A DNA stretch of 64,000 nucleotides from Pseudarcicella hirudinis (GTDB lineage Bacteria; Bacteroidota; Bacteroidia; Cytophagales; Spirosomataceae), in NCBI RefSeq assembly GCF_900115665.1, contig NZ_FOXH01000006.1, positions 248,001-312,000 on the forward strand, given 5' to 3'. Of the stretch, positions 17,939 to 27,855 are shown piece after piece. The number at the start of each line of letters is the position of its first letter. Positions within the stretch are counted from its first letter, which is position 1. Both the position numbers and the translations under genes were made by a program. Below the pieces are notes generated by a model. That model had not been told where the DNA came from. It saw nothing but the letters and a program-made list of their open reading frames with translations, and made no database searches.

Positions 17939-19456
17939 TTATGCCAGAATATCCCTGACTACTTTTCCGTGCACATCGGTAAGCCGAAACCTCCTTCCCT
18001 GAAATTTATAAGTTAAACGCTCGTGGTCAATACCCATCAAATGCATCATAGTCGCCTGAAAATCATGAACATGAACCGGATCTCTGACAATATTGTAACT
18101 AAAATCATCTGTTTCGCCATAGCTGATGCCTGATTTTACACCTGCTCCTGCCATCCACATGGTAAAGCATCTCGGATGATGATCCCGGCCGTAATCATCG
18201 GCAGACAATTTCCCCTGAGAATAGACCGTACGACCGAATTCTCCCCCCCAGATTACTAAAGTATCTTCTAATAAACCCCGTCTTTTCAAATCTTTAATTA
18301 AAGCTGCAGTAGCCTGGTCGGTGCTTTTACATTGCTGTGCAATGCCTTTGGGCAAACTACCATGCTGATCCCAGCCCTGATGGTATAACTGCACAAATTT
18401 TACATCTTTTTCGAGGAGCTTTCTGGCCAGAAGACAATTGGCAGCATAAGTCCCTGAGTCACGGCTATCCGGACCATACATTTCAAAAACCTCATCAGGT
18501 TCGTCAGCAGTATTCATCACTTCCGGAACAGAGGTTTGCATGTGATATGCCATTTCATACTGGGCAATTCTGGCGTCCACCTCCGGGTCTCCGAATTGGT
18601 CATTCTGGAGTTTGTTGAGTTTGGAGAGATATTCCAGCATTTCTTTCCTGTCTTTTCCATCGTAACCTTCAGGGTTATTGAGGAACAAAACAGGATCTTT
18701 TCCTGAGCGGAACTGGACGCCCTGGTGTTTGGAAGGCAGGAACCCGTTTCCCCAGAGACGGGCGTAAAGCGGTTGATCTTTCTGACCATTTTTTGATACC
18801 AAAACAATAAATGTCGGTAAATTCTGGTTGTCGGAACCCAGTCCGTAACTTATCCATGAACCGATTGAAGGTCTGCCCGGCAGCTGATTCCCTGTCTGAA
18901 AAAAGGTTATAGCCGGATCATGGTTAATTGCCTCGGAATAAATGGATTTAATGATGCAAAGATCGTCAACTACCTGAGCAGTATGGGGTAACAACTCGCT
19001 GATCCAGGTTTGATTTTTACCATGCCGGTTGAATTTATAAATAGAAGGAACCATTGGCAAAGCACTCTGATTTGCACTCATTCCGGTAAGCCTTTGCCCT
19101 TTTCTGACAGAATCAGGCAGATTTTGCCCGGCCATCGTAACAAGTTTTGGCTTGTAGTCGAAAGTTTCGAATTGGGAAGGCCCGCCACTCATGAACAGAT
19201 ACACCACTCTTTTTGCCTTCGGAGCAATATGGGGCAAAGCTCTGAGGATTTCTTCTTCCAAATCAGAGGAACCTTCAACAGCAGGTTTTGACAACGTTCC
19301 GCCAAATCCTTTCGCTCCGGCAATGAGGGAACCCACAGCCAGGGCACCCAGACCCAAAGATGTTTTAGTCAGAAAATTACGTCTGTCGAGTTTTTTATTC
19401 AAATCGCTGAACTCAGGAGTATGTAATCTGAATTCATCCTCATGATGATGTGACAT
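17939..19456 (-). CDS. Tat-exported DUF1501 protein (alkaline phosphatase/sulfatase-like fold)
   Basis: A 505-residue protein with a twin-arginine signal RRNFLTKTSLGLGALAVGSL near residues 25-44, so it is exported folded. Family marks are RVVYLFMSGGPSQFETFDYK near 80-100, QLYHQGWDQHGSL, VIWGGEFGRTVYSQG and GRDHHPRCFTMWMAGAGVK. DUF1501 proteins share the alkaline phosphatase superfamily fold; their reaction is not established to my knowledge. It begins 4 bp after the DUF1553 gene stop, an arrangement found repeatedly in Planctomycetes, Verrucomicrobia and Bacteroidota, so the two act together. The location beside fucosidase and rhamnosidase genes hints at a role in polysaccharide or deoxysugar use. 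Confidence 0.88.
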   Translation of the reverse strand: MSHHHEDEFRLHTPEFSDLNKKLDRRNFLTKTSLGLGALAVGSLIAGAKGFGGTLSKPAVEGSSDLEEEILRALPHIAPKAKRVVYLFMSGGPSQFETFDYKPKLVTMAGQNLPDSVRKGQRLTGMSANQSALPMVPSIYKFNRHGKNQTWISELLPHTAQVVDDLCIIKSIYSEAINHDPAITFFQTGNQLPGRPSIGSWISYGLGSDNQNLPTFIVLVSKNGQKDQPLYARLWGNGFLPSKHQGVQFRSGKDPVLFLNNPEGYDGKDRKEMLEYLSKLNKLQNDQFGDPEVDARIAQYEMAYHMQTSVPEVMNTADEPDEVFEMYGPDSRDSGTYAANCLLARKLLEKDVKFVQLYHQGWDQHGSLPKGIAQQCKSTDQATAALIKDLKRRGLLEDTLVIWGGEFGRTVYSQGKLSADDYGRDHHPRCFTMWMAGAGVKSGISYGETDDFSYNIVRDPVHVHDFQATMMHLMGIDHERLTYKFQGRRFRLTDVHGKVVRDILA

Positions 19457-19460
19457 AATA

Positions 19461-22400
19461 CTATCGTTTGGTTAAAGTGGCGTCTGAGTTTAAAATAGTG
19501 CTGGCTACAACTGCATTGGCAGCTACGACAGAATAGTCCGTTTTGGGATTAACCTTATATTGACCGGCCGTTAGCCATCCTTTGGCTTTTTCAGGATTAT
19601 TACTGAATTTCTTCTGCTCAGATTGCTGAAGATTTATCAGTAAATTTACCTCACCCGAACCGGGCATTCTTCCGGTTAATTTCCGGTAAATGGTAATAAT
19701 TGCTCTCCGATTATCCGGGATCCCGGCCATTTGTTCTCCCATTACCCTGGTCGCTTCTATGAAAGTCGGGTCATTTAATGCGACAAGTGCTTGCAGGGGA
19801 GTATTGGTTTTCTGTCTCCTTACTACACAAAAACTACGGGAAGTGGCGTCAAAAGTAGAAAGGGTAGGGTTAGGAACGGATCGTTTGGTTACGATGTAAA
19901 GGCTTCTCCGATAAACCGCATTCCCTGAATCCGCCTTGTAAGTAGTATTATTGATTTCCCAAAGTCCTTCCGGTTGATAAGGTTTTACACTTTTTCCTCC
20001 GATTGTTTTGTTGATTAATCCGCTCGCCATCAAAGCATTGTCCCGAATCATCTCCGCTGACATACGGTTGGCTGGTCCATGTGCTAACAACCGGTTTTCC
20101 GGATCTTTTTCCCGGACTTCTTTATCTGCTCTGGAATCCTGTCGGTAGGTGGCAGACATGACGATTGTTTTATTCAGTTTTTTCACATCCCAGCCTGATT
20201 CCCTGAAAGTAACGGCGAGCCAGTCGAGTAGTTGCGGATGGCTGGGCATTTCACCCTGGTTACCAAAATCCTCTGTCGTTTTTACCAAACCGGTACCAAA
20301 GAAATTTTGCCAGAATCGGTTAACCGCTACGCGGGCAGTAAGCGGATGATCTTCGTGCGTTAACCACTGTGCAAGGCCATAACGGTTTTTAGGAAGATTT
20401 CCGGGAAAACGGAGAATAGATTCCGGGGTGTTTGGGAAGACTTCTTCCCCAAATGCATCATAATTCCCTCTCAGAAGGATATGGGCTTTCTTCCGTTTAG
20501 GCATTTCCTGCATAATCATTAACTCATTGATTCCTTCTGTGGAATCAGCTAAAACACTTCTTGCCTGAGCCAATGCTTTCTCAGCATTTAGTAGTTCAGG
20601 ATAAACCGCTGAAAGGTAATATTCTTTTAAATAACTGGTTTCCTGAGCTGAAAGCTGTTTTGGGTTTTTTGCAGTAATAACTGACCAACCGGACTGCTGT
20701 GCCAGTATTTTTAACTCATAAGGACTCAGCACCCGGTTATAAACACAGATGTCATCCACTTTCCCGTTTCTGAATCCGGAACCTCTCCACCAGCCACCGA
20801 TTTGTAAGCCCGGTTGAGTTTTTGAAGGAAACAGAATATCTTTTGTCAGCTGATCCATCATCGTTTCCATAGCCATTTCCTGCCCGTTCTGATACAATTT
20901 CAAGCCATTGGCTTTGGATGATCCGTCATAAGTTACGGTTAACTGGATCCATTTATCTCTTGTTACATTTTGCCGGGTAAGTCGGGTTATAGCATTTGAA
21001 GGAGCGGTATGCGCCATATTCAATTCCAGTTTATTGTCTTTCAGATACAGATGATATCCTTTGAAATTGTAGAGACGTTCTGCCTGACCTTTATGGAAAA
21101 TCACACCTTCTTTTAATTCTTTCGGAATATAGGCCAGGATGCCAATACTGAATGGCTGAGATTTTCTGAATACACCAACCTCATTCAGATCCAGAAAAAC
21201 ATCTCCGTTCATAAGCATGGCTTTTCCGGTTCCCCGAGGTTCGAATAATGGTTTATCCCCGGTTTGTCCGGCATCTCTTTTCATCACCCCGACCTGTTTC
21301 GGATTTACTGCGTTTTTAAGGGAGTTGTTTTCAAAATTATAGAATGCCTGTAAACCTGATTGAGGGATCGTTTCCTTTGAAAGCTGTGCATAGCCTTTTT
21401 CATTCAGCCATTTCTCAAAACTCGCTTTGGCATGAGTTTTAGCTTGTTCAACGAGGGTTTCCTGTCTGGCAATTTTGGTATTGATAAAATGCAGCATTTG
21501 TTCCTGTGCTTTGGTCGGCAGCAGGAGTGTAGGAGTGGGCAAAGCATCATCAAAGGAAATCTGTCCAGCTTCTTTTACGTTGTTGAAAAAGCTGAATAGT
21601 TCATAGTAATTCTTCTGGGAAATGGGATCATATTTATGGTCATGACATTTGGCGCAACCTACAGAAAGTCCCAGAAAGGCATCTCCGAAGGTATTGGTTC
21701 TGTCAATAACATATTCTGTCTGAAATTCTTCCTCAATAATTCCGCCTTCCATATTTTGCTGATGATTTCGGTTAAAAGCCGTTGCAATCATCATTTCTTT
21801 GTTTGGTTTTGGCATTAAATCACCTGCAAGCTGCCAATGAATGAAGGTATCATAAGGCATATTTTTGTTAAAAGCATTAATTACCCAGTCGCGGTATGGC
21901 GACATGTCTCTGAGTCTGTCAACAGTATAGCCATGTGAATCCGCAAAACGGGCCAGATCCAACCAGTCAACAGCCATTTTTTCACCATAATGGGCAGAAT
22001 TTAATAAGCGGTCAACCTGTTTCTCGTAAGCATCCGGCGAATTATCTTTCAAAAAAGCATCAATTTCAGGTAGGGTAGGAGGAAGTCCGGTCAAATCGAG
22101 TGATAACCTTCTCAGTAGAAGCTCTTTACCTGCTTCTTTGGAAGGAGAGAGCTTCTCCTGTTCGAGCCTGGTTAAAATAAAATTGTCTACCGGATTTCTG
22201 ATCCAGTTTTCATTATTTACATTGGGAATATCAGGCATTTCCGGCTTTACAAAAGCCCAGTGAGGTTTGTACTCAGCACCATCACGAATCCATTTGATTA
22301 AAACAGCTTTTTCTTTGGCAGTCAGACTCAGATGTGATCCCGGAGTCGGCATAATATACTCCGGATCCGTTGATATAATTCGCTGAAAAAATTCACTGCC

Positions 22401-22682
22401 TTCCAGATCAGAAGGATTAATAGCTACTTTATCAGGATTTTCAGGCAAACTGGCAAAAGCAGATTCGGGGAGATCGAGCCTTAATCCTGCCTTTTGTTTT
22501 GCCTTATCCGGTCCGTGACAGGCGAAGCATTTATCGGAAAGAATGGGCTTTACGTGAATATTGTAATCCAGGGCATCCGGAAGTTCTTTATAAGCAGTTT
22601 CTACATCTTCCGGCAATTTAACAGAACAGGAAGAGAGGCCAATGCACAGTATAAAAATGAAAGAAAGATACAGACGGAACAT
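19461..22682 (-). CDS. PSCyt1-DUF1549-LamG-DUF1553 multidomain lipoprotein
   Basis: A 1073-residue envelope lipoprotein; the signal ends in LSSC with lipid-bearing Cys19. Domains in order: Planctomycete cytochrome C PSCyt1 at about 40-135 with heme motif CFACH at 52-56; DUF1549 at about 160-370 ([39 protein letters not shown]) with a second CxxCH, CAKCH at 343-347 in [14 protein letters not shown]; a LamG/concanavalin-like carbohydrate-binding module at about 450-665 ([35 protein letters not shown]); and DUF1553 at about 765-1030 ([40 protein letters not shown]). This is the complete family architecture. It heads the operon with DUF1501 and is divergent from an AraC regulator. Two possible heme sites plus a glycan module suggest periplasmic redox chemistry on a carbohydrate; this is inference. 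Confidence 0.88.
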   Translation of the reverse strand: MFRLYLSFIFILCIGLSSCSVKLPEDVETAYKELPDALDYNIHVKPILSDKCFACHGPDKAKQKAGLRLDLPESAFASLPENPDKVAINPSDLEGSEFFQRIISTDPEYIMPTPGSHLSLTAKEKAVLIKWIRDGAEYKPHWAFVKPEMPDIPNVNNENWIRNPVDNFILTRLEQEKLSPSKEAGKELLLRRLSLDLTGLPPTLPEIDAFLKDNSPDAYEKQVDRLLNSAHYGEKMAVDWLDLARFADSHGYTVDRLRDMSPYRDWVINAFNKNMPYDTFIHWQLAGDLMPKPNKEMMIATAFNRNHQQNMEGGIIEEEFQTEYVIDRTNTFGDAFLGLSVGCAKCHDHKYDPISQKNYYELFSFFNNVKEAGQISFDDALPTPTLLLPTKAQEQMLHFINTKIARQETLVEQAKTHAKASFEKWLNEKGYAQLSKETIPQSGLQAFYNFENNSLKNAVNPKQVGVMKRDAGQTGDKPLFEPRGTGKAMLMNGDVFLDLNEVGVFRKSQPFSIGILAYIPKELKEGVIFHKGQAERLYNFKGYHLYLKDNKLELNMAHTAPSNAITRLTRQNVTRDKWIQLTVTYDGSSKANGLKLYQNGQEMAMETMMDQLTKDILFPSKTQPGLQIGGWWRGSGFRNGKVDDICVYNRVLSPYELKILAQQSGWSVITAKNPKQLSAQETSYLKEYYLSAVYPELLNAEKALAQARSVLADSTEGINELMIMQEMPKRKKAHILLRGNYDAFGEEVFPNTPESILRFPGNLPKNRYGLAQWLTHEDHPLTARVAVNRFWQNFFGTGLVKTTEDFGNQGEMPSHPQLLDWLAVTFRESGWDVKKLNKTIVMSATYRQDSRADKEVREKDPENRLLAHGPANRMSAEMIRDNALMASGLINKTIGGKSVKPYQPEGLWEINNTTYKADSGNAVYRRSLYIVTKRSVPNPTLSTFDATSRSFCVVRRQKTNTPLQALVALNDPTFIEATRVMGEQMAGIPDNRRAIITIYRKLTGRMPGSGEVNLLINLQQSEQKKFSNNPEKAKGWLTAGQYKVNPKTDYSVVAANAVVASTILNSDATLTKR

Positions 22683-22740
22683 GAATGTAAAAAATTAAGG
22701 TATTTAGTACCAGACAAAGGTATAATTCTATTTTTTATTT

Positions 22741-22766
22741 AAATTGCACAAAATTGACTACAATTT
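22741..22766. promoter_or_regulatory. AAATTG/CAATTT inverted-repeat cluster, candidate AraC operator
   Basis: In the 157-bp divergent region, AAATTG occurs at 22741-22746 and 22751-22756, and CAATTT at 22761-22766. The last two form an inverted repeat with a 4-bp spacer. The stretch TTGACTACAATTT resembles TTGACACAATTT upstream of the GH29 gene. Confidence 0.4.
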
Positions 22767-22839
22767 GAACATATCCGATTTTTTGTCGGTACATTTATTA
22801 TTTGTATATACATTTATTGTCAGGCATGAAAAATACGAA

Positions 22840-23721
22840 ATGGTGAGAATGACTTTGAAAAATACATTTTCGCTTTTAAATGCGGATCATGTAAAATTGG
22901 ATAAAAACTGGAATTACAAGCATATTATAAGCCCTTTTTACCGTTTGTATCTCATTGACGGCGGACAGGGAAGTCTGTTTAATTCCGGAGAGTCGCATGT
23001 TCTGGAAAGCGGTTTCCTGTATCTGATCCCAAGTTTTACGATTTGTGATTATCAATGTTCCGACTTCTTAAGCCAGTATTATGTCCATTTTATGGAAGAA
23101 TCTGCTGATGGAAACTCTCTTTTTTCTTCGAATCGAAAAATTATGAAGTTTCCGGCAACTCAGATTGATTTTGACAATTTCAGAAGGATTTTGCACCTGA
23201 ATCCGGGAAGGGGGCTCATAAAATCTGCTGATCCGAAGGAGTATGAGAAGCGCCGGATTATTCAGGAGTTTCAGGAAATGAATAAGTTTCTTGATCCTTC
23301 TGCCTTTATGGAAACCCATGGCATTATTTTACAGTTCTTATCCAGATTTTTGTCAAAAGAGCATTTTCAGCGTACTGATAAAAGAGAGATTCCTTCTAAA
23401 ATTCTGGATGCAATAAATCATATTCAGACCCATCTTGAATATCCTCTGACCGTAGAATTGCTGGCCGACCGTGCCAATCAGAATCCGGACTATTTTTCAA
23501 GAATTTTTAAAGAAAATACAGGAGAAAGACCAGTGAATTATATTCAATTCAAAAGGATTGAGCGGGCTCAGCTCCTGATCATTACTACCGATCTGCCCTT
23601 TCATGAAATTTCCATAAAGACCGGATTTGAAAGCCTTGCGTATTTTTCCAGGACTTTTAAAAATATTACAGGCCTGACGCCCAGTCAGTATAAGCAGAAA
23701 AACAAAGCTGTTGAGCCTTAA
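22840..23721 (+). CDS. AraC-family transcriptional regulator
   Basis: A regulator of about 293 residues. The open frame begins at 22744, but its first 32 residues are hydrophobic and atypical; starts at 22840 (MVRMTLKNTF) or 22849 are more plausible. The N-terminal half is an AraC ligand-binding (cupin-like) domain with FYRLYLIDGGQGSLF and the long-form YLIPSFTICDYQC. The C-terminal HTH pair is YPLTVELLADRANQNPDYFS with the following FKENTGERPVNY, then FHEISIKTGFESLAYFSRTF with NITGLTPSQY. It is divergent from the DUF1553/DUF1501 operon and lies 176 bp before the GH29 gene. It probably controls both in response to a sugar such as L-fucose; the inducer is inferred from context only. Confidence 0.88.
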   Translation: MVRMTLKNTFSLLNADHVKLDKNWNYKHIISPFYRLYLIDGGQGSLFNSGESHVLESGFLYLIPSFTICDYQCSDFLSQYYVHFMEESADGNSLFSSNRKIMKFPATQIDFDNFRRILHLNPGRGLIKSADPKEYEKRRIIQEFQEMNKFLDPSAFMETHGIILQFLSRFLSKEHFQRTDKREIPSKILDAINHIQTHLEYPLTVELLADRANQNPDYFSRIFKENTGERPVNYIQFKRIERAQLLIITTDLPFHEISIKTGFESLAYFSRTFKNITGLTPSQYKQKNKAVEP

Positions 23722-23818
23722 ACATTTTATTCAGAAGTTTCAGCAAGTGCAATCCCCGCTTAAAAATCCGGAATAGGTGAGTATTTCGAAAGAGTTCTGT
23801 CTCTCTTATCATTAGAGA

Positions 23819-23841
23819 AAATTGTAATTTTGACACAATTT
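23819..23841. promoter_or_regulatory. Promoter/operator-like element upstream of the GH29 gene
   Basis: AAATTGT and ACAATTT arms (about 23819-23825 and 23835-23841) flank TAATTTTG (23825-23832), which matches the Bacteroidota -7 box TAnnTTTG. The right part, TTGACACAATTT, resembles the element before the neighbouring AraC gene. No good -33 box was seen. Confidence 0.35.
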
Positions 23842-23897
23842 CTGAAAAGAGTTATAATTTCTCCACTATTCAAGCTTTAAAACGTATTTAATTATTT

Positions 23898-25547
23898 ATG
23901 AAAAGAAGAACGGTAATCAAACAATTATCTTCTGTTTTACCGGCAGCTTTATTGGCTGGCCGTGTAAATGCCGCCGGATTTTTAGCAGGCAACAACGGAG
24001 AAAGTATTTTGAAAGGAGCATTTGAACCAAATTGGGAGTCATTACAAAAATACAAAACTCCGGAATGGTTCAGAGATGCTAAATTTGGTATCTGGGCACA
24101 CTGGGGCCCGCAATGCCAGCCTGAGGCGGGTGACTGGTATGCACGGGGCATGTATCAGGAAGGTTCGAGACAGTATAAATATCATCTGGAGAAATACGGA
24201 CATCCTTCTGTGTTTGGCTTTAAAGATGTCATTAATGAATGGAAGGCTCAAAACTGGGATCCTGAGGAATTACTGGCTTTGTATAAAAATGCCGGAGCGA
24301 AATACTTTATGGCTTTAGCCAATCACCATGATAATTTTGACCTATACAATAGCAAATACCAATCATGGAATTCTCTGAAAATGGGGCCTAAGAAGGATAT
24401 AGTGGGAGGCTGGGAAAAAGCTGCCAGAAATCAGGGAATGCACTTTGGCGTAAGTGTCCATGCCGCCCATGCCTGGAGTTGGATGGAAACAGCGCAACGT
24501 TCTGATAAATCTGGAGATAAAGCCGGAATTCCTTATGATGGAAAAATAACAAAAGCTGATGGAAAAGGTAAATGGTGGGAAGGCGTGGATCCGCAGGAAC
24601 TTTATGCCCAAAATCACCCGCTTAGTCAGAATAGCCTGGATAACGGAGGGATTCATAAGCAGTGGGACTGGGGCAATGGTGTAGCGGTTCCTTCAAAAGA
24701 ATATTGTGAGAAATTCTTTAACCGGACCATTGAGCTGATCAATCGTTATGATCCTGATATGATCTATTTTGATGATACGGTTCTTCCGCTTTGGCCTGTC
24801 AGTGATGCCGGACTGAGAATTGCGGCTCATTTATACAATAAAAGTATCAAAAAACATGGTTCTCTCGAAGCCGTTCTGAATGGCAAAATCCTGAATGAAC
24901 AGCAAAGACAATGTATGGTTTGGGATATTGAACGCGGACAAAGTAATTCCATTGAACCTTTGCCCTGGCAAACAGATACCTGTATTGGCGACTGGCATTA
25001 TAATCGGGCGGTATATGATCGTCATGGGTATAAATCAGCCAAAACTGTTGTGCATACGCTGATAGATGTTGTCAGCAAAAATGGAAATCTGTTATTGAGT
25101 GTGCCGGTGCGGGGAGATGGTACGATAGATTCAGATGAAAGAAAGGTTGTTGAAGAAATCGGAAAATGGATGCATCTGAATAGTGAAAGTATTTACGGAA
25201 CCCGTCCGTGGAAAGTTTTCGGAGAAGGGCCGGCTATTGAGAATGCTGCTCCGTTAAGTGCTCAAGGGTTTAACGAGGGTAAAGGAAAGCCATTTACGGC
25301 AGAAGATATCCGCTTTGCCAGTAAAGGTTCAACACTTTATGCCACGGTATTAGGCTGGCCGGATTCCGGGAAAGTTACGATTAAAAGCCTTGCTGCAGGC
25401 AAAAACCATCAGGCCGAAATTAAGAAAGTAGAGCTTTTATCGAATAGACAGGCACTGAAATTTGAACGTACGAATGAAGGATTAGTGATTACTTTTCCGG
25501 AAAATAAACCGTCTGAATTTTATGCAAATGCCTTAAAAATCAGTTAG
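23898..25547 (+). CDS. GH29 alpha-L-fucosidase, exported
   Basis: A 549-residue retaining alpha-L-fucosidase that would remove terminal L-fucose from glycans. The N-terminus MKRRTVIKQLSSVLPAALLAG has a twin-arginine-like start and a signal ending near GRVNA-A. The (beta/alpha)8 domain starts with TPEWFRDAKFGIWAHWGPQ, then YFMALANHHDNFDLYNS, the substrate-site His pair of the family. The nucleophile is the Asp of DMIYFDDT (Asp292). NGNLLLSVPVRGDGTID closes the barrel and a small beta-sandwich follows. It lies 176 bp downstream of an AraC gene and is followed by a stem-loop, so it may be a single-gene unit. Length and motifs are those of a full enzyme. Confidence 0.92.
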   Translation: MKRRTVIKQLSSVLPAALLAGRVNAAGFLAGNNGESILKGAFEPNWESLQKYKTPEWFRDAKFGIWAHWGPQCQPEAGDWYARGMYQEGSRQYKYHLEKYGHPSVFGFKDVINEWKAQNWDPEELLALYKNAGAKYFMALANHHDNFDLYNSKYQSWNSLKMGPKKDIVGGWEKAARNQGMHFGVSVHAAHAWSWMETAQRSDKSGDKAGIPYDGKITKADGKGKWWEGVDPQELYAQNHPLSQNSLDNGGIHKQWDWGNGVAVPSKEYCEKFFNRTIELINRYDPDMIYFDDTVLPLWPVSDAGLRIAAHLYNKSIKKHGSLEAVLNGKILNEQQRQCMVWDIERGQSNSIEPLPWQTDTCIGDWHYNRAVYDRHGYKSAKTVVHTLIDVVSKNGNLLLSVPVRGDGTIDSDERKVVEEIGKWMHLNSESIYGTRPWKVFGEGPAIENAAPLSAQGFNEGKGKPFTAEDIRFASKGSTLYATVLGWPDSGKVTIKSLAAGKNHQAEIKKVELLSNRQALKFERTNEGLVITFPENKPSEFYANALKIS

Positions 25548-26037
25548 AAATACTATAGATACAGGAGCGGATGAAGAGAAGATGATTCGCTCCTGTCTGT
25601 TGATTTTGTCAGAATATGTTAAAATTTTCTCTTTTTCTTAACATGTTTCTCTGATGTGTTAATTTTCCTCTGTTTTTCAGACATATCTTTTCTTCTTTCA
25701 AAATCTTACAAGTTGAGAAACAAATCGAAAATACGTTAAAATTTATTCGTTTTTTTAACATATTGAATTTCATTCTGATTTAGGCTGAATGCAACTCCTG
25801 CATATTAAGATCGGCGAAAAAGGGGGGCCTCTGAAAAAATCCTTCCAGGGTCTTCATCTTTCAACAGGCTTCTTTGTTTTTAGGAATTTTACGAGGGAAA
25901 TGAAGTTATTTAACCAGGGTTTACAGGAAAAAAGCGCAAAATTGAGGGTTTCCCCTGATTTTTATTTCATGATTTAAACTCAATTTTGTGAAATAAAATC
26001 ACTTAATTATTATCTTTCCTAAACGCCGAAATATAAA
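25548..26037. promoter_or_regulatory. Intergenic region with repeated GTTAA/TTAAC sites
   Basis: A stem-loop follows the fucosidase: ACAGGAGCG (25561-25569) with CGCTCCTGT (25588-25596), T-tract weak. Then five copies of a TGTTAA-like word occur in about 150 bp: ATGTTAA 25616-25622, TTAACAT 25638-25644, GTGTTAA 25656-25662, ACGTTAA 25733-25739 and TTAACAT 25755-25761. A 62-codon frame at 25789-25977 has no recognisable features and I do not call it. Confidence 0.45.
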
Positions 26038-27780
26038 ATGCTATTTCTGAATCAGCTTTCGATTAAGACATCCCTTTATTCCATCATTATACTTGCCAAT
26101 ATGTCCTGTTCAAAAAGTGTTCAGGAAACATTACCTAAAACTACAGATACAACCACCACAGTAATAGCTCCGGCAACTGACCCTGCTGTTGCTTCAACCG
26201 TAGGTTTTTTCCTGGATGGCTGGCAGGGAAAAACATTTACGGCCCCTGAATATGTAAATGGAGCAGTGCCGGACCAGACAGCTACAACGGTAACAATGGA
26301 TGCGTCGACGATTCTTACCAAAATTCCCCAGACTATTTTCGGGCATAATGCCAATACCTGGATGGGCACATTTGTTGATGAACCGGGTTTTATGACAAAT
26401 ATTACCAATCTTAAACCTAATATTATCCGTTGGCCGGCCGGAAGCGGGAGTGATGGTTATTTCTGGAATGCAGAACCTGGCAAAATACCGGAAGGAGCAC
26501 CGGATAAATATGTAGACAAAGATGGAAATAAATTTGACGCCTGGTTTGGGTACGGAAAAACCAAAGATAACTGGAGGGCTTCTTTAGATAATTATTATGA
26601 TATGCTCAGACTTAGTAATAATAAGGGCGTTATTACCGTAAATTATGGTTTTGCGAGATACGGCATAAGTGCAAATCCGGTAGCAACAGCAGCGCATCTT
26701 GCTGCAGATTGGGTTCGTTATGACAAAGGCAGAACGGAATACTGGGAAATCGGGAATGAAAATTATGCAGATTGGGAAGTCGGCTATAGAATAGATCTTT
26801 CCAAGAATAAAGACGGGCAGCCTGAGTTTCTGACAGGAAAATTATATGCACAGCATTTCAAGGTTTTTGCAGATTCAATGCGGAAAGCGGCTGCTGAAAT
26901 CGGGAAGAAAATAAAAATCGGGGCCGTTACACAGGAATCTCAGACGGAATCCTGGCAGAATAATACCACCAAAACCTGGAATGCGACCATGATGCCGGAA
27001 CTAAATAATCAGGCGGATTTCTTTATTGTTCACAATTATATCACGCCTTACGGTGAAAATTCAACCGCTGCTACGGTCTTAAATTCAGCCCTGACGGTTC
27101 CGGCAAAAATGATGAATTTTGTGACAAATGAACTGAAAACAAATGGAGCGGCAATCAAGCCGATTGCTTTTACAGAATGGAATATGTGGGCAAAGGACTC
27201 TAAACAACAGGTTTCTAATACCAGTGGTCTTTTTGCCATTCTTGTACAGGGAGAAGCTCTGAAGAACAATTATGGACTGGCTGCCCGCTGGGATTTACTG
27301 AATGGATGGGAAAACGGGAATGACCACGGACTTTTCAGTGACGGAGGTAGCCCGGATGATCCAAGATGGAATCCGAGGCCTTCTTTCTATTATATGTATT
27401 TCTTCCAGAAATGTATCGGAGACAGATTGGTTGCTACCAGCTTGACGGGAAATGATAAAATCAAGTCTTATGCTTCAACTTACAGTTCCGGTCAGGCGAA
27501 TGTTACTTTGGTCAATACCTCGTCTGTTGCACAGACTGTTGAGGTAAAACTGAAAAATTTCAGACTCGGAAACAGATATTACTGGTATAGCCTGGAAGGA
27601 GAGAATGACAATGGTGAGTTTTCCAGAAAGGTAAAAGTCAACGGATCAGGAACGAAAAGTGCTGCCGGGGGTCCCTCGGATTATGCAAGTTTAAAGGCCC
27701 AGTCTGCTTTAACGACTAACGGAGTTAAAGTTACCGTTCCGGCATGGGGAGCGGTTTGTGTAATGATTGACAAAAAATAG
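26038..27780 (+). CDS. Clan GH-A glycoside hydrolase, alpha-L-arabinofuranosidase-like (GH51-like)
   Basis: A 580-residue exported enzyme. The N-terminus has a hydrophobic segment ending at Cys24 (ANMSCSKS), probably a lipoprotein despite an atypical lipobox, followed by a Thr/Pro-rich linker at about 30-52. The barrel contains IIRWPAGSGSDGYFWN (about 129-144). The acid/base is probably Glu241 in YWEIGNENYADWE, the nucleophile Glu380 in IAFTEWNMW. A C-terminal beta-domain ends in VTVPAWGAVCVMIDKK. The overall pattern is that of GH51/GH39-type arabinofuranosidases or xylosidases; the precise family is uncertain. It has its own intergenic region and a downstream terminator, so it is probably monocistronic. 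Confidence 0.7.
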   Translation: MLFLNQLSIKTSLYSIIILANMSCSKSVQETLPKTTDTTTTVIAPATDPAVASTVGFFLDGWQGKTFTAPEYVNGAVPDQTATTVTMDASTILTKIPQTIFGHNANTWMGTFVDEPGFMTNITNLKPNIIRWPAGSGSDGYFWNAEPGKIPEGAPDKYVDKDGNKFDAWFGYGKTKDNWRASLDNYYDMLRLSNNKGVITVNYGFARYGISANPVATAAHLAADWVRYDKGRTEYWEIGNENYADWEVGYRIDLSKNKDGQPEFLTGKLYAQHFKVFADSMRKAAAEIGKKIKIGAVTQESQTESWQNNTTKTWNATMMPELNNQADFFIVHNYITPYGENSTAATVLNSALTVPAKMMNFVTNELKTNGAAIKPIAFTEWNMWAKDSKQQVSNTSGLFAILVQGEALKNNYGLAARWDLLNGWENGNDHGLFSDGGSPDDPRWNPRPSFYYMYFFQKCIGDRLVATSLTGNDKIKSYASTYSSGQANVTLVNTSSVAQTVEVKLKNFRLGNRYYWYSLEGENDNGEFSRKVKVNGSGTKSAAGGPSDYASLKAQSALTTNGVKVTVPAWGAVCVMIDKK

Positions 27781-27795
27781 AGAATAGAAATCTTG

Positions 27796-27842
27796 TAAAT
27801 AAAAGATAGCAGCCTTATCAGAATGCCGCTATCTTTTATTTA
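27796..27842. terminator. Bidirectional terminator between convergent GH-A and GH78 genes
   Basis: ATAAAAGATAGC (27799-27810) pairs perfectly with GCTATCTTTTAT (27828-27839) around a 17-nt loop, and the pairing can extend to about 15 bp with the flanking A/T bases. Confidence 0.88.
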
Positions 27843-27855
27843 AATGATGTTTAAA

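Noticed and set aside
22744-22839. Upstream start of the second AraC gene at 22744
   Set aside because: The extra 32 residues overlap the promoter/operator-like repeats and are not AraC-like; 22840 or 22849 is better.
25789-25977. 62-codon plus-strand frame in the gap before the GH-A gene
   Set aside because: No signal, domain or start context, and it sits in an apparent promoter region.
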